The notes below the pieces were generated by a model. It saw nothing but the letters and a program-made list of their open reading frames with translations, made no database searches and was not told the DNA's origin. Shown here one piece after another: positions 1 through 11,850 of a stretch of DNA of 64,000 nucleotides; position 1 is the stretch's first letter; every line of letters starts with the position of its first letter. The stretch is from Muricea muricata (Eukaryota; Cnidaria; Anthozoa; Malacalcyonacea; Plexauridae). The stretch spans positions 3,808,501-3,872,500 of the forward strand of contig OY979723.1 of NCBI GenBank assembly GCA_963855995.1, written 5' to 3'. The position numbers and the translations under genes are program-made.

Positions 1-324
1 AAAATATTACCAACATATCATCAAGGAAAGAAGAAACTCAAGATAAATTTGAAAAATATTTCCACATGTTCTTTAGCAGTTGGCTGCTTTTTTAGCTGCT
101 CCGTTCCACAACTTATATATTCTATATGGCGTTCAACGTCATGGGCTTCGCTAAATGACAGAAATGCTACATTATTCAGTATATGGTCCAACACATTCGT
201 CTGTATAAACTCAACATTAAACTGTGTGATTTTTTTCTGGAGAAACTCAATACTTCGTCGTGAAGGAATCAAGGTACTAAAAAGGTTTAGGTCCACATGG
301 TATAATGAAGCGTCGAAGAACTAG
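1..324 (+). CDS. Class A GPCR, 3' part (cut by window edge)
   Basis: Frame 1 is open from the first base to the stop at 322-324. It encodes the end of ICL3 (KKKLKINLKNIS), TM6 (STCSLAVGCFFSCSVPQLIYS), a short ECL3, TM7 (SIWSNTFVCINSTLNCVIFF) and helix 8 (WRNSILRREGIKVLK). It aligns closely with the receptors at 35390 and 38934, so it belongs to the WRNSILRREG subfamily. No frameshift or internal stop is visible, so the gene may be intact, but about two thirds lies outside the window. The TM7 motif N-C-V-I-F replaces the usual NPxxY, as in its paralogues. I infer a seven-helix plasma-membrane receptor; its ligand is unknown. Confidence 0.85.
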   Translation, partial: KILPTYHQGKKKLKINLKNISTCSLAVGCFFSCSVPQLIYSIWRSTSWASLNDRNATLFSIWSNTFVCINSTLNCVIFFWRNSILRREGIKVLKRFRSTWYNEASKN

Positions 325-1508
325 ACCTTCCGATGATCAGCTCAGTTGACGTGAGGGTCTCGAAAACGAGACCTTTTACTTTCGAATACCTAAACATGTA
401 AATGAACCTTTGTTTTCAAAAATATTTATTGCACGAGAAAGTAGAATTATACCGCACAAAGTTAATCAATGTAAGATTGCATAAGAAATAGAAGCTAATG
501 CAACTTCCATATCAAGTTCAGATGAAAATTCACTGTGAAACTATGTCTAAACAATGTTTACAACGTAAAATTAAGATTATTTCAAAATAATGTTTTTAAT
601 TTCTTTTACAATTAAACCTGTCAATCATTATAACACACTGAAATTGCACATGTCAAGCAAAACACGCCAATGGTGAATAGAAAACTTGCGACATTAAATT
701 GTGCTCGCTCGTGTGTATATATGCTATGGCATAACTGCAAACACTGGGAAAGCGTAGTAAGGAAATTGTGTTGGCCTGTTATTGGAAAAAAAATGGATTT
801 TCATTTTTTTGGGAATTTTCTCTTTTTACACTTTAGAAAATTAAACGTAAATCCATGCATCTCGGCAAAATCCAAACGTGACCATTGAAGGCCCCAAATT
901 CATAGCATGTAAGGCCATATAGAATGTGCTGAATTAAATTGCTTGAATTATGTGCCCGTAAAATTCGAAGTTTCTAGTTACGGTTGAACTAAAACTTTAA
1001 ATTCTACGCACTTTGTGCCAACAATATGGTAATCAATTTATGTTTCGGTCACTAATATGACTCTATCCCCAAGTATCCCCAACCCATAACATTAACCCTA
1101 ATCAAACGCCTAACCCCAACCTCTTCTACCTCTGACCGTTACCTTAGTTACAATATTACTCAATGCTGTCAAGAATATAGAAAATAATGCTGACAACATA
1201 CCCCTGACAACATGAAGTGTACCGTTTTATCATAGTAGAATTTTAGTTTTTATACTTGCACACAAAGTGCATTTTTAAGTTGAATAAAGTTTCTTGATTG
1301 ATATAAATCAAACAAGACTCATGATACAATGTCTGTAAATTAGTCAATGTAGAAAGGATATTTGGGGCTTGTTGCATATTATTTGCGTTCTGTTTACGTT
1401 CAAAGATTTATAAACATGCATGTGAAATCACGTGTAAGCAAATGCATGATCAAACAGTAAGATTTAGGTTATAATAGGCATAAGTTCTCTTATCAACCGA
1501 ACGTAATA
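325..1508. other. Intergenic, no gene seen
   Basis: AT-rich DNA with no convincing coding frame. The only local structure is a perfect hairpin at 356-373 (GGTCTCG, loop AAAA, CGAGACC), 32 bases past the receptor stop codon. The 72-codon frame at 670-888 shows no recognisable protein character. Confidence 0.5.
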
Positions 1509-1835
1509 ATTCTTTTTCTTTTGAATACTTTGCTCATGGTTGGAGGAATAGATCTAAACGTTGTGGTTATTATCAGTTTGTGGCTTTATGCAGATCATCA
1601 CAACTTCGAAGAAACTGTGCTACTTTACAATCTTTATTTTGTCTTGTTTTTCAACCCTTGTATTACCAAACATTTTGTGGTCAATGGGAATTTATCACAA
1701 AGATATTATGATCACAGGGATACATATACTTGTTCTGCCGGGAGGATTCTCGATATTCGCTCTCCTAACGTTGAATATTGGGCGTTTTTGGCCCTAATTT
1801 GTCCATTTTACCACCAAAGCTCGATCATAAAATGA
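1509..1835 (+). pseudogene. Decayed class A GPCR fragment (TM1-TM3)
   Basis: Three frames together spell a receptor of the 35390 subfamily. TM1 reads LLMVGGIDLNVVVIISLWL. After a frameshift comes RSSQLRRN, then in another frame CYFTIFILSCF, NILWSMGIYHK and GGFSIFALLTLNIGRF. A further shift gives FLALICPFYHQ, matching FLALNYPFFHQ of the intact gene. About 20 residues of TM2 are missing after SCF, and the ERF motif has become GRF. Nothing recognisable follows, so TM4-TM7 are lost. Confidence 0.8.
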
Positions 1836-3335
1836 AAACTTACAATTTTTCTTGCACACTTAATAGTCATTTTGAAGCAACGAGTTATTTTAGCAGATGA
1901 CGTCATCAATGTACAATGACATTTTTTTGGACCGAAGCAACGTATATTGCACAATTTGAATCGCAAGGCCCAGCGTGACCGGCAGCTTTGCTAGGTTTAA
2001 GCAAAATTGCTTTTTGCCTTTTTTCTCACGAGACAACCGGTCAACTTCCAAAAGATTTACCTCTGATAGCTCCTTATTGTTACCAGTTGCCAACAGCCAT
2101 ATTCCTTGAGTATATGCATGGATAAAGAATACAGAATATTTTAAATTAATGACGGAAAATTTGAGAACTTTAAATGGGACTTTAAAATGGTCGGTTACAC
2201 AAACCGTGCATTTATATTATGTACAACCTCATTATCATGCTCAATATGCTCAACCTCATTTAATAAAATAAAAATATTGGATGTTTGGTGTACAATATCG
2301 CAGTATATTATTACGAGCCTGCAGGAAAAGTTAAAACCATGACGAATATTTGATTGACAGCCTGCAAACTAGATGTGTAAACGTTTAAATCTGTTTTCCA
2401 TATTTCATTTAGCCATAGCGTTCCAGATTTTTCGACACGCAATTAAAAACAACTGTCTAAATGTATTAATAACGGGCGTCAATTGAGATGCGACATCAAT
2501 AAGAAGCATCATTTTTTTATTTGTGCACGACTAGAGTCATTTTGTGATTTCCTGCAATTTGATTGGCTGCACGAGCGGGCGGCTTTTTACGATATCTTGG
2601 CCCGCGGGCCAAAAGAGTTATTTTTTTAAAACAGACCAAGGAGTGGAGCTGATTGTTGAACTTGAATAAAAGTGTCTAAAAGCCACAAAACAATCTAACA
2701 AAATTAAAGATAGGAAATAGACTGAACTTACTTCAGGAGATGTCTTTTGAAGATTAAAGTTTACTTGAAACAACGAAAAAAACGGCAGAATTTATAACAA
2801 AATTTTACAAACAAAGTCGAGCAAAGCCGTACATGTAAAAGCCGGCGTACATATTATACACGGTACTCATCCAAAAGTAAAAAGCACATATTGAAATAAA
2901 CAGTGAAACATACAAAAACCCAAAAATAATACTGTTTAGTAACACTTTGACAACTAACCTGCAGTTTAAAGTTGATTCCTGGACTTAAAATTTTATTATT
3001 AAATGTTGTCAAAAACTAAATCTGACTTTCGCTTATCGAAAGTCAAACTTCCTGTGTCAAAACGCATATTTCAACCCTGTTTGTTTCGTAAAACGAACGA
3101 TAAAATAAAAAATCGTATTAACTCACCTTTTTCATTGCCGTATTGAGTATAAAAACATCAGTAGCACAGAAAGTATAGTCTTCGTTTTAGCTGTTTGTCA
3201 GCCATGCTTGAATAAATATTGAAGTAAAGTAACAAACTAGCTGATCTCAAAGCATGTTCGCAACACTGGATTTTCGTAAGGGTTTAATCATGCATCACGC
3301 AGAAAAAAATAAAAACGTTTTTTACCGTTTAGGTC
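1836..3335. other. Intergenic, no gene seen
   Basis: No coding frame is supported. A perfect 12-bp palindrome, GGCCCGCGGGCC, lies at 2599-2610 in otherwise AT-rich DNA. The minus-strand frame at 1890-2093 shows no similarity I recognise. Confidence 0.45.
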
Positions 3336-3438
3336 GGTCCGTACTGAAAAATATTTTGTCTTGGTCTCAAAAACGTCCCTCGGCCTTCGGCCTCGGCCGT
3401 TTTTGAGACCTCGACAAAATATTTTTCCAGTACGGACC
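3336..3438. repeat. Imperfect palindrome with CTCGGCCTTCGG centre
   Basis: The arms pair as GGTCCGTACTG with CAGTACGGACC, AAAAATATTTTGTC with GACAAAATATTTTT, and GTCTCAAAAACG with CGTTTTTGAGAC, around a GC-rich centre (CCTCGGCCTTCGGCCTCGG). The arms match no other palindrome in the window, but the size and the GC-rich centre recur at many loci. Confidence 0.85.
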
Positions 3439-3736
3439 TCCCATCCGGTAAATAACATATATGTACAAACCTTAGGGCCTCATAACAAATAAATAATTAA
3501 CTTAAAACATTGAGAAAAGACCGTCGGCAAGCAAAGGCTCTTAATAAGATTGCAATTTCTTAAAGGACAAGCAGAAAATGGACTAACTTTTGAAAAACCG
3601 ATCTTTTTGGAGTCGGTCAATTTTGTTTTAGTCAACTGACAACACGGTCTATTAAATTTTTGGGTTTAACTTTTAAACATCATAACAATGATTCTTTATC
3701 AATAGCTGCAACATTGTCAATAAGTTGCGTTTCAAA

Positions 3737-4567
3737 ATGAGTTCAGCCATTCACAGTCAGTTCATATTCTTCTACATTGTGAACATATTAGTGATAGTCA
3801 GTATTTGGAAATCGTCACAACTTCGAAAGAAATTATGTCATTTCATGATTATGGTGTTGTCGTGCTTCGATTTGCTCACAGTCGTAACGAATTATCTGGG
3901 AATACTGCTTTTTCTTAACTTTTGGTCGAGGGAAGATTATGATTTGTTACTGATTGTGGGGAAGTACCTGGATTTGGTCAGAATATTTCTTGGATTTTCT
4001 TTCCACGTACTTCTAGTGATTAGTATAGAACGATATATCGGAGTGTTTTATCCAATTTTGCATCGCACATCAGTAACCAGATACAAACGGCTAACTCTAC
4101 TCGCCATAACGCTAACTCTCCACACTATCTTGCATATGATATCTACATACGGCACGACCATTCTCTGGAAATCGTTGAAATAATTTTTCTTGTCGCTGTG
4201 TTTGTCCCTTTAATGTACCTGAACTTCAAACTGTATAAAATGTCCAGAAAAATACATCGAAGAAAAAAGTAAAAGAACCCGAAAAAATTGAAAGAACGAT
4301 AAATAATTTAAAAAATATTTCCACTTGTTTGCTGGCTGTTGCCTGTCTGTTGGTATTGTCCATTCCAACCAGTGTAGCCATTGTCATAAATATGAACGCT
4401 GAAAATAGACATGCTTCCAAAGCAATATTATCTAACATTTGGACAACAACAATTTACATAATGAATTGTACATTTACCAGTTTGATCTTTTTTGGAAAAA
4501 TAAAGTTCTACGCACAGAAAGAATAAAGATACTTACGACGTTGAAAGATCGTCTTGTCGGGTCCTGA
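3737..4567 (+). pseudogene. Class A GPCR pseudogene
   Basis: The ATG at 3737 opens a frame resembling the 17475 receptor, but about 11 residues of TM1 are deleted (FFYIVN joins directly to ILVIVSIWKSS). TM2 (LSCFDLLTVVTN), ERY, the YPILHRTSVTR loop and TM4 follow. Near 4165-4180 the frame is lost; TM5 (EIIFLVAVFVPLMYLNF) continues in another frame. A second shift falls in ICL3 before NNLKNISTCLLAVACLL (TM6), and a third in TM7, where a run of T is one base short before W-K-N-K. The C-terminus (LKDRLVGS, stop at 4567) matches LKDCVLGS of 17475, so that gene is the closest relative in the window. Confidence 0.9.
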
Positions 4568-4731
4568 ATGCGAAATATACAAGCAAACAATCACAGAACT
4601 AATAGACAAAATTATAAACCGTTTCACTGTTATAGCAAACTGGATCTTGCTACATGTTATTGAACTGAACTGGGGTGCAGAGATGCAGCTAGAGCATTAA
4701 TGCAGGGGGTGTTTATTCATATATTTGCGTT

Positions 4732-4788
4732 CTACCCGACGAATTTCTTTGGAATTCGATTCGATTTCGCAGAAAATTCGTTGGGCAG
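4732..4788. repeat. Short imperfect palindrome
   Basis: CTACCCGACGAATTTC pairs with GAAAATTCGTTGGGCAG with two mismatches across a short AT-rich loop. It is of the same general class as the palindrome at 3336. Confidence 0.6.
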
Positions 4789-6638
4789 TACACCAGTATA
4801 GTCTAGGTACGCTTCTGCTAGGGTGTTTGGCATGACATTAAAACTAAACACTTTAAACGATTAATAGGAAGTTACAATATTTATGAATCTACTGAAGTGC
4901 AAAATTCTTGCGCAAGCAAATTTTTCGCCGTTGGAACCAGATTGCTAGCACTTGGTTGAAGACGCTATGGCGGCTTGGTCTATTGGCTGAAACGTGAGAC
5001 TATATGCATGTGCTTGTATTGTTAATGTGTTGTCTTTTCATCAAAATACCAGTGGTCTGCTGAGAAAGTTTGTCTTTTGGAACAGCATTTTTACGGACAA
5101 TATTATATGCAGACGCATGCAATAACATTAGTCTAGATTTAAGCGCAGTGTGTCATCATTCTCCAGCGTAATTGCTTGGAAATCCCGTAGCTGATTCTGT
5201 TCATATTTTCATCGTACTAACCTTGTTGCTATGAGCAAGGATAAATACAGGCATTCCTTTGAATTCAATTGTTCCCTGCAAAGTTAGATCAATGAATGAC
5301 TCTCCCAGAGTTATTTTCCAGTTATACAGTCGCTGCTGCCTCGGAAGGAAGTTATAAATATAACATTGTTCTTAAGCGGCTCTTGAACGCGAGTGATCAG
5401 ATACCTGCGAATTTGATAAATCTGTACTTGCATCAGTTTAAACATCTTACATCAAACAGTTTACACTTCGCTTCGCATGATTTACTTTTCATTTGATTTT
5501 TATGGTAACAGGGTGTATTTTAAATTCCAGAAGCTGGTTAAGTTTTTGCACCAGTGGGATTACGATTGTGTTACATATTCAAATAATTACAACAACTTAA
5601 GATACCTTTCTTCTAAAGTTTTCAAAGAGAAGACTGGAATAAAGAATTTCCTTTGGACTTGCTTTATCCGTGATGCCATAAAGCTTATGTTTGCAGCTTA
5701 TGTGGTTGTGGTTATGCTTATGTCGACGTTCACTTTTCAGTGGACTTTTTGTTTGTCTTTTGTGTTAACTTCTCTTATACGTAATGTCCCTGATCGATCG
5801 AGATTGATTGCAATAATTGTAAAGTGAAATATATTCGATGAAAATATGGTGGTAATCTTTTTAATACGAAGCAACTTAATAAATTCCTTAGGGCTGCAAG
5901 CACGATTAGCAGTTTGCGCACTGCAGTAATGTGTACAAAAATACTGCATATAGTTCTACATACACGGGTTAGGTTTACTTGTTATGCTATAAATAATTGT
6001 TATTAATGACTTTCATGCTGGATTATCTCACTCACATTCTTTCGAATTTCAGGGACGTATTAACCCACATTAAGTATCACATGTAGCTATGTGGCAGTAG
6101 CAATTATATAAAATAACATACAGTGGTGTGTCCTGGAAAGAAGGCTACCCTTTGGTGTTGAATGTTTTAATTTGAATGCTTTAATTCCATAAAGAGCCCA
6201 TTCTATGTTATTTTGGCAGATAAATTCAATTAACTTGCAGCGTAAGCATAAAAATCTCTGTGTAGCAGAGAATTGCGCATTCTTGGGCTCATTAGGGAGT
6301 TAAACATTCAAATTCGAAAGCTCGACACTGGCGCTTGAGTTCAAAGGGAAGCCTTTTTTTGGGTTAAACTCTAGTATAAAGCTAATTAATCAATTAAGGT
6401 TGACATTGACGATAGTCAAATGTGCATTATTATCGATCAAGTGCCAAAAGAATGATGATTCTTTACATGCGAATGTAAAAGATATCATTATATAGATACT
6501 ATATTCATAATCCAGCAAGGCTGCTGATGTGTTGATCTTATTTAAAACTATATTATTACCATAATTTTTTATGCTCATGCATATTGCACATTTGCCATTT
6601 GACTATTGTTGATGTCAACCTTATTTGAATTAGCTGTA
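4789..6638. other. Intergenic with two unassigned open frames
   Basis: Two overlapping plus-strand frames at 5296-5496 (66 codons) and 5477-5827 (116 codons) are open. The second contains a hydrophobic stretch (FAAYVVVVMLMSTFTFQWTF) that could be a membrane segment, but it matches no family I recognise and may be chance or transposon debris. The rest of the interval shows no gene. Confidence 0.3.
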
Positions 6639-7092
6639 CAGGGTGAGTCAAAAAAAACCTGATGCCCTTTCAAATTCAAATTAGCTGCGAATTTCATTAC
6701 GGTGTATTCCCATGGGTATACAGAGAACAGATCGTGATTTAGTACACAGTACGTAAACCACAAAGTCTCTTTGTTCCGTACTTCCGTTGTCAATTGCACC
6801 ATGTTTTCGTGTTTCTGACTTTGCCTTGTTTCTGACAATTCTTGCACAGCTAAAATTATGCATTTTAACTTCCACTAGGAATTAGATTTTGTTTTAGATC
6901 AACGTCTGTCAAATTGCAAGAATGCAATGCTGCTAGTTTGAATTTCAATAGTATCAGTTTTTTACCCATCCTGTACTGTGTACTTAGTCACCATCTGTTC
7001 TCTGTATACCTATGGGAATACTTCAAGTTCCGTAAGGAAATACGCGGCTAATTTGAATTTGAAAGGGCATCAGTTTTTTTTTACTCACCCTG
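6639..7092. mobile_element. TA-flanked MITE (Tc1/mariner-like)
   Basis: A 454-bp element starts CAGGGTGAGTC after a TA dinucleotide (6637-6638) and ends GACTCACCCTG-like before TA (7093-7094). The inverted arms extend about 115 bp, including CCTGATGCCCTTTCAAATTC, then GTATTCCCATGGGTATAC and ACAGAGAACAG. It has no transposase, so I call it non-autonomous. The TA duplication and the CAGGG terminus are typical of Tc1/mariner derivatives. Confidence 0.8.
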
Positions 7093-8616
7093 TATACAGG
7101 TTGTCCCAAAACAAACCAAAAACTATTGAAATCACCTATTGTTAACATTTGAATGCCTTAGAACTTGTTAAAAAACTAAAATATCTTTGTAAAGTACGTT
7201 TGTTTTGCTCATGGGAATATTGATAAGAGCCAAATTGAATAGGCTAAAATAACCCATGCATAAAATTTGATTACATTTTTTATATGCACTCGTAGGTTTA
7301 GTTTTTTTTGTTTGGCATAACAATAGTTAACACTGAGTATTACTATTAATTATGACGGTTATGGATTAGGGCATCCAAACATGGAAACCATATAAAGTAA
7401 TTGTATATTAGTGCGAGAGGTATTTTATTTCATTTATATATCCTACGTAATTCGTTTTTTCCTGGTTTTTTCCAGTTCGGATAAAATGTTTTCACATCTT
7501 TTTCAAGTGAAATATAAAGCAATTGTTAGTGAATGGAAATAAAATAAGTGAACAAAAAAAAATTTGAATCGGTGCAGTGAAAGATCGCAGCCTTGAATGT
7601 TCTCAAGTTAAGGAGCGTATCGACACAAGGAGAGTATCTGAAGACGAATCATCATTCGTGATTTTGGCTAATGGATAACGTCGTTTTCACGCCAGGAATT
7701 ATATGAAGAGAATACGCGTCAAGCTAAATTAAATTAAAGAGGTTTAATCACACGCTTGCAGAAGCCGATAAAAGACCTGCTCTCTAGTAGTATTAAGTAA
7801 TAGCTCTGAACAAACCTTAGTTAAACTGCCAGACTGAATCACTTAAAGAGATAAAGTTACTCAGCTCCGTATAATGAACAGCCACCATAATCTAAGTTCT
7901 GGAGAACAAAGTTGAACTCGCAATTAAGTAAGCCACGTAAAAAAAAACAAAGAGTACTAATGCAAGCAAGTGGTGGAAGGTAGTAAAAAATCTTTCCGGC
8001 ATTGTCGGCAGGAACGGGTCCTGCATGGCTCCAACACTTCAATTATGTGATGGAGTTAATGAAATATTCGTTAGGCCCCAACTGATTTTACACTACTTTC
8101 GACACAGAACATATAAAAGATATCCCTGTGGACATTCCTGACCAGTCCAGCATTTTAGGTATCAATCATCTTCTATTGCACAGCCTAGTTCATATTGCTA
8201 TTATCAAAATTCCTTTTCCATACTTTCCATTTTCATTTGTGTGAATATAACTTTGATTAAAATTCCATCTACATAATAATATTTCATACATACAGTAGTA
8301 ATATGATATGTTAAATAACGTATTTTAGATATGTCTAGATGTCCTCTTATGTTCACAATGCACAAATAAAGAATATTAACCAGATATATCTATTCTACTC
8401 AAAGAAAGCCTAAGCGCTCTGCTATGTTCGGAAATAAAATAAAATGAAATGGCAGTTGTTGAAGTTTACTATTTTGAGCGCGAAGGCGGCTCAAAATACA
8501 ATTTAGAAGTTCATGTAAATTGATTTCGTTGCAAAGAAACGTGTTTGACAGCCGGAAATTAAAGTAAACTCTTCTTTCAATATTAAAATATATTAACCTG
8601 AAAAATTAAAAACAAC

Positions 8617-8819
8617 CCTTTGGCAAGTGAAGGCTCTTGTCTCTTCACCAGTTGGAAGTATACTTTTTACAAAATGAACAAGCAGTCTTAAAATGTCCTG
8701 TTTTTATAGTGGTTCAATAATTTATTGCTAATTCTCAGCACTGCTACAACATACAAGCTACAAAAGTAACAGCTGCTGTACACAGGACGACAATCGAGTT
8801 TCGTTTTCTTCATTCAAAA
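8617..8819 (+). promoter_or_regulatory. Conserved receptor upstream region (copy A)
   Basis: CCTTTGGCAAGTGAAGGCTC followed by TTGTCTCTTCACCAGTTGG lies about 200 bp before the receptor ATG. Equivalents occur before the receptors at 11851, 21452 and 26380, and more weakly 3737. An E-box, CAGCTG (8770-8775), sits 50 bp before the ATG. Conservation is partly due to recent duplication, so a regulatory role is inference. Confidence 0.4.
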
Positions 8820-9695
8820 ATGGATTTGTACGTTTACATCCAATTAATATTCTTGTGCGTTTTGAACATAACCTTTATATTTTCGGGGATAATTTTAAAC
8901 ACATTGGTGATAGCCAGTATTTGGAAATCGTCACAACTGCGAAAGAAATTATGCCATTGCATGATCATGGTGTTGTCGTGTGTCGATTTAATCGCAGTAG
9001 TAGCAAGCCATCCGGCAATATTGATTTTTGTCATCGCTTGGTTAATAGACGACCATGATTTGTTATTGAAACTGTGGTTTTATCTGCATTTTACTGATGT
9101 AACTCTTGGATTCTCTTTCTGCGTATTGCTCGTGATGAGCATTGAACGATATCTAGGAGCGCATTATCCGATTTTTCATCGCACATCAGTGACGAGACGT
9201 AGACTGCTAACTCTCCTATCATTAATGCTGATCTTTCACATTACCTTGTGCGCGATGTTTATAATTGGCAAGGTCATTTCTGTGAACGTTGCTTTCATCA
9301 TTTTCGTAGTTGCCCTATTCCTCCCTCTGGTGTATTTCAACATTAAACTCTTCAAAATTTCCAGAGAAGTCCGTAAGAAAAACCCAGCAAAACCCGAAAA
9401 AAGAACGACCATAAATCGGAAAAGTATTTCTTCTTGTTTATTGGTTGTTGCCTGTCTTGTGGTGTTGACCATTTGTACTAGTACATACATGGTTTTCGAT
9501 GTTTTTGAAAACGAACACGCTACCAGCTTAAAACTATCCGGCATTTGGACAGAAACACTATACACCATGAATTGTACTATTAACTGTTTAATCTTTTTTT
9601 GGAAAAACAAGATTTTGCGTGCAGAGGGAATGAAAATGCTAAAGACGTTAGTTTGCTCTAGTTATTCTTCATGTAAACAAACGCAGAAGTTTTAA
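8820..9695 (+). CDS. Class A (rhodopsin-like) GPCR, intact, single exon
   Basis: A 291-residue seven-helix receptor, near the minimal class A length. TM1 spans about 8-34 with the conserved Asn at 27. TM2 has LSCVDL with the sodium-pocket Asp at 56. TM3 ends in ERY (109-111), followed by the loop YPIFHRTSVTRRR. TM5 has Pro 169. TM6 (SSCLLVVACLVVLTIC) lacks the CWxP motif, and TM7 has N-C-L-I-F in place of NPxxY, followed by helix 8 WKNKILRAEG. There is no Cys at the top of TM3 and ECL2 is very short, so the usual class A disulfide is absent. The start is the ATG in TTCAAAAATGG, shared exactly with copy B. By my hand count it is roughly 87 percent identical to the 11851 protein. I infer a chemoreceptor-like role from the tandem, intronless arrangement; the ligand is unknown. 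Confidence 0.93.
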   Translation: MDLYVYIQLIFLCVLNITFIFSGIILNTLVIASIWKSSQLRKKLCHCMIMVLSCVDLIAVVASHPAILIFVIAWLIDDHDLLLKLWFYLHFTDVTLGFSFCVLLVMSIERYLGAHYPIFHRTSVTRRRLLTLLSLMLIFHITLCAMFIIGKVISVNVAFIIFVVALFLPLVYFNIKLFKISREVRKKNPAKPEKRTTINRKSISSCLLVVACLVVLTICTSTYMVFDVFENEHATSLKLSGIWTETLYTMNCTINCLIFFWKNKILRAEGMKMLKTLVCSSYSSCKQTQKF

Positions 9696-10205
9696 TCAGC
9701 AAAATTTTATATTATACCGTTATAAATAGATGTATAATTGGAACTTGACTGCTCTGAAGCTTCAATTTACGTATGCGGAAAAGAGAAAACTTGGGTTGTA
9801 GCAGACGACCGTTGCTTATACATGAAACGATCCAGAGCGTTGCAAAAAATGAAGCTGATTTCAGAATATAAATTACATCACATTTACGAAAAACATGCAG
9901 TATGTACATATCAATTGATTTATGAAATGTTCAGATAAACTTAAAATATGATAAAATGCTTAAATGAATAAAATATTTAAAGGTTTATTCTAATCATTTA
10001 CATACAGTTTTGCTCCATACATAGTTGGCTCAATGTAACGATATTTGTGGTAATGGCCTAGGCCAAAATATGAGCAAGTTGTGTAAGAAGACAAGTCTTT
10101 TGCGATGTTATATTTTTTGCCAGCCATAATTATATTGCTCTAAACAAATGCTTCAAACCCTATATTATCATGTGCACAAATTCAATACAACCCCCAGCAG
10201 GTAAC

Positions 10206-10699
10206 GCTCTTTAAAAGATCTTGTTCATAATATCTTTCAGCAACAGCAAGAGCGTGAATGTGGAGACTTTATTTTTTGTGTTGCTTCGGGTTGAAAAATT
10301 ATGGATGTTTTAAAATGCGACATCTTTTTCGTCTAAATCATATCTCCGGTAACACATTTCAAGATTAGTATAGACACTGAAATGTATCATCGCTAGGAAT
10401 TAATATTTTACATTATTATATAGACTGCAATAGGACATTTAGTACATATTCTGTAATCTGTTGGGCCTTCCCTAGTAGCTAAGATATTAACTCATATCTT
10501 ATTACTAGAGAAACCAAGATGGTGGCTGAAAGTTTTCCATATGATGGCAAAAAATCTTACTTAGAGTGGAAGTCTTTCTTGGCCATATGTACAGCACATA
10601 AACTTAGATAAAGTTTTTGAGGTATAAGAAGCCCCTAAACTTTCAAATATAGAATACAGTTTGGGCCATCATGAGCGGTTTATTTCGTCTCATATGAGC
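10206..10699. other. Spacer between receptor units
   Basis: No coding frame is supported. A short hairpin (AAGATAT and ATATCTT) lies near 10480-10500. Confidence 0.4.
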
Positions 10700-11647
10700 A
10701 ATAGCCGCCTCAGCTTAAATACGACTCGAGTTCGTAGAATAACTGTTAAATATATGTCATATGATTTACACCGACTTTGCAATTTATCCCACGTAATTCG
10801 TTTTTATCCGTTTTGTCAAGTTTTGATAAAATAATGATTTCACATCTTTTTCAAGTGAAATATAAAGCAATTTTTTGTAAATGGAAATTAAATAATGCAA
10901 TGCATTCCGGGAAAATCGACATGTCGCTATTTTTTTTAGCACGATGAATTGTATCGTTACAACGTCAATGACTTGATTCAGGTAAAAGTTTGCGAGTGTT
11001 TTGCTTACTTACGCATGTGTTCAAATCCACCATGTTCACGTTTACTAACTGTTAAACTAGTCCTGGCTCCAACACTTCAGTTACACGGTAGAGTTAATGA
11101 AATATTCGTTAGGCTTACAACTAATTTTACACCACTTTCGATGCATAACATAATAGGTATCCCTTTGGATATACCTGAGGAGTCCGGTATTTTAGGTATC
11201 AATTATCTTCTGTTGCACAGCCTAGTTCATATTACTATTATCAATATTCGTTTTCTATAACTGCCAGTCCTATTCGTCTGTATATAACTTTGATTGAAAT
11301 TTTCATCTAAATAATAATATCTTATCAATACAATAGTAATATAATATTTTAAATAATGTATTTTAAATGTCTAGATGTCCTCTTATGTTCACAATGCACA
11401 AATAAAGAATATTAACCCGATATTTCCATTCTACAAACTCAAAGAAAGCCTAAGCGCTCTGCTATGTTCGGAGATAAAAAAAATGGCAGTTGTTGAAGTT
11501 TACTATTTTGAGCGCGAAGGCGGCTCATAATTTAGAAGTTCATATAAATTGATTTCGTTGCAACGAAACGTGTTTGACAGCTGGAAATTACAGTAAACTC
11601 ATCAGTCTAATATTAAAAATATCATTAACCTAAAAAATTAAAAACAA

Positions 11648-11850
11648 CCCTTTGGCAAGTCAAGGTTCTTGTCTCTTGATCAGTTTGAAGTCTACTTTCC
11701 ACAAAATGGACAAGCAGTCTTAAAATGACCTGTTTTATGGTGGTTCAATAATTTATTGCTTATTCTCAGCACTGCTACAACATATAAGCCACAGAAGTAA
11801 CAGCTGCTGTACACCGGACGACAATCGAGTTTCGTTTTCTTCATTCAAAA
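11648..11850 (+). promoter_or_regulatory. Conserved receptor upstream region (copy B)
   Basis: The block CCTTTGGCAAGTCAAGGTTC with TTGTCTCTTGATCAGTTTG and the CAGCTG E-box (11801-11806) occupy the same distances from the ATG as in copy A. The last ~50 bp before the ATG differ from copy A at very few positions. Confidence 0.4.

Larger units (their letters stand above)
7435..10205 (+). repeat. Receptor duplication unit, copy A
   Basis: This block contains the 8820 receptor with its flanks and is repeated as copy B (about 10700-13245). Shared landmarks are ACGTAATTCG near 7447 and 10792, CATATCCCTNTGGA-like sequence near 8110 and 11150, TTGAGCGCGAAGGCGGCTCA near 8475 and 11506, the coding region, and TTTTGCTCCATACA with a following AAGTTGTG near 10010 and 13050. 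Copy A has about 300 bp extra at 7545-8010 relative to copy B. No second gene is visible in the flanks. Confidence 0.85.

Noticed and set aside
8855..9058. A second plus-strand frame over TM1-TM2 is open in five receptor copies (also 11886, 17459, 21409, 26316) and looks conserved.
   Set aside because: It is the shifted frame of a conserved receptor sequence; conservation follows the receptor codons, and the starts are not equivalent ATGs.
9236..9610. Antisense open frames over receptor TM5-TM7 (also 12333, 26725, 35992, 39548).
   Set aside because: They mirror the coding strand of real receptors and show no independent domain.
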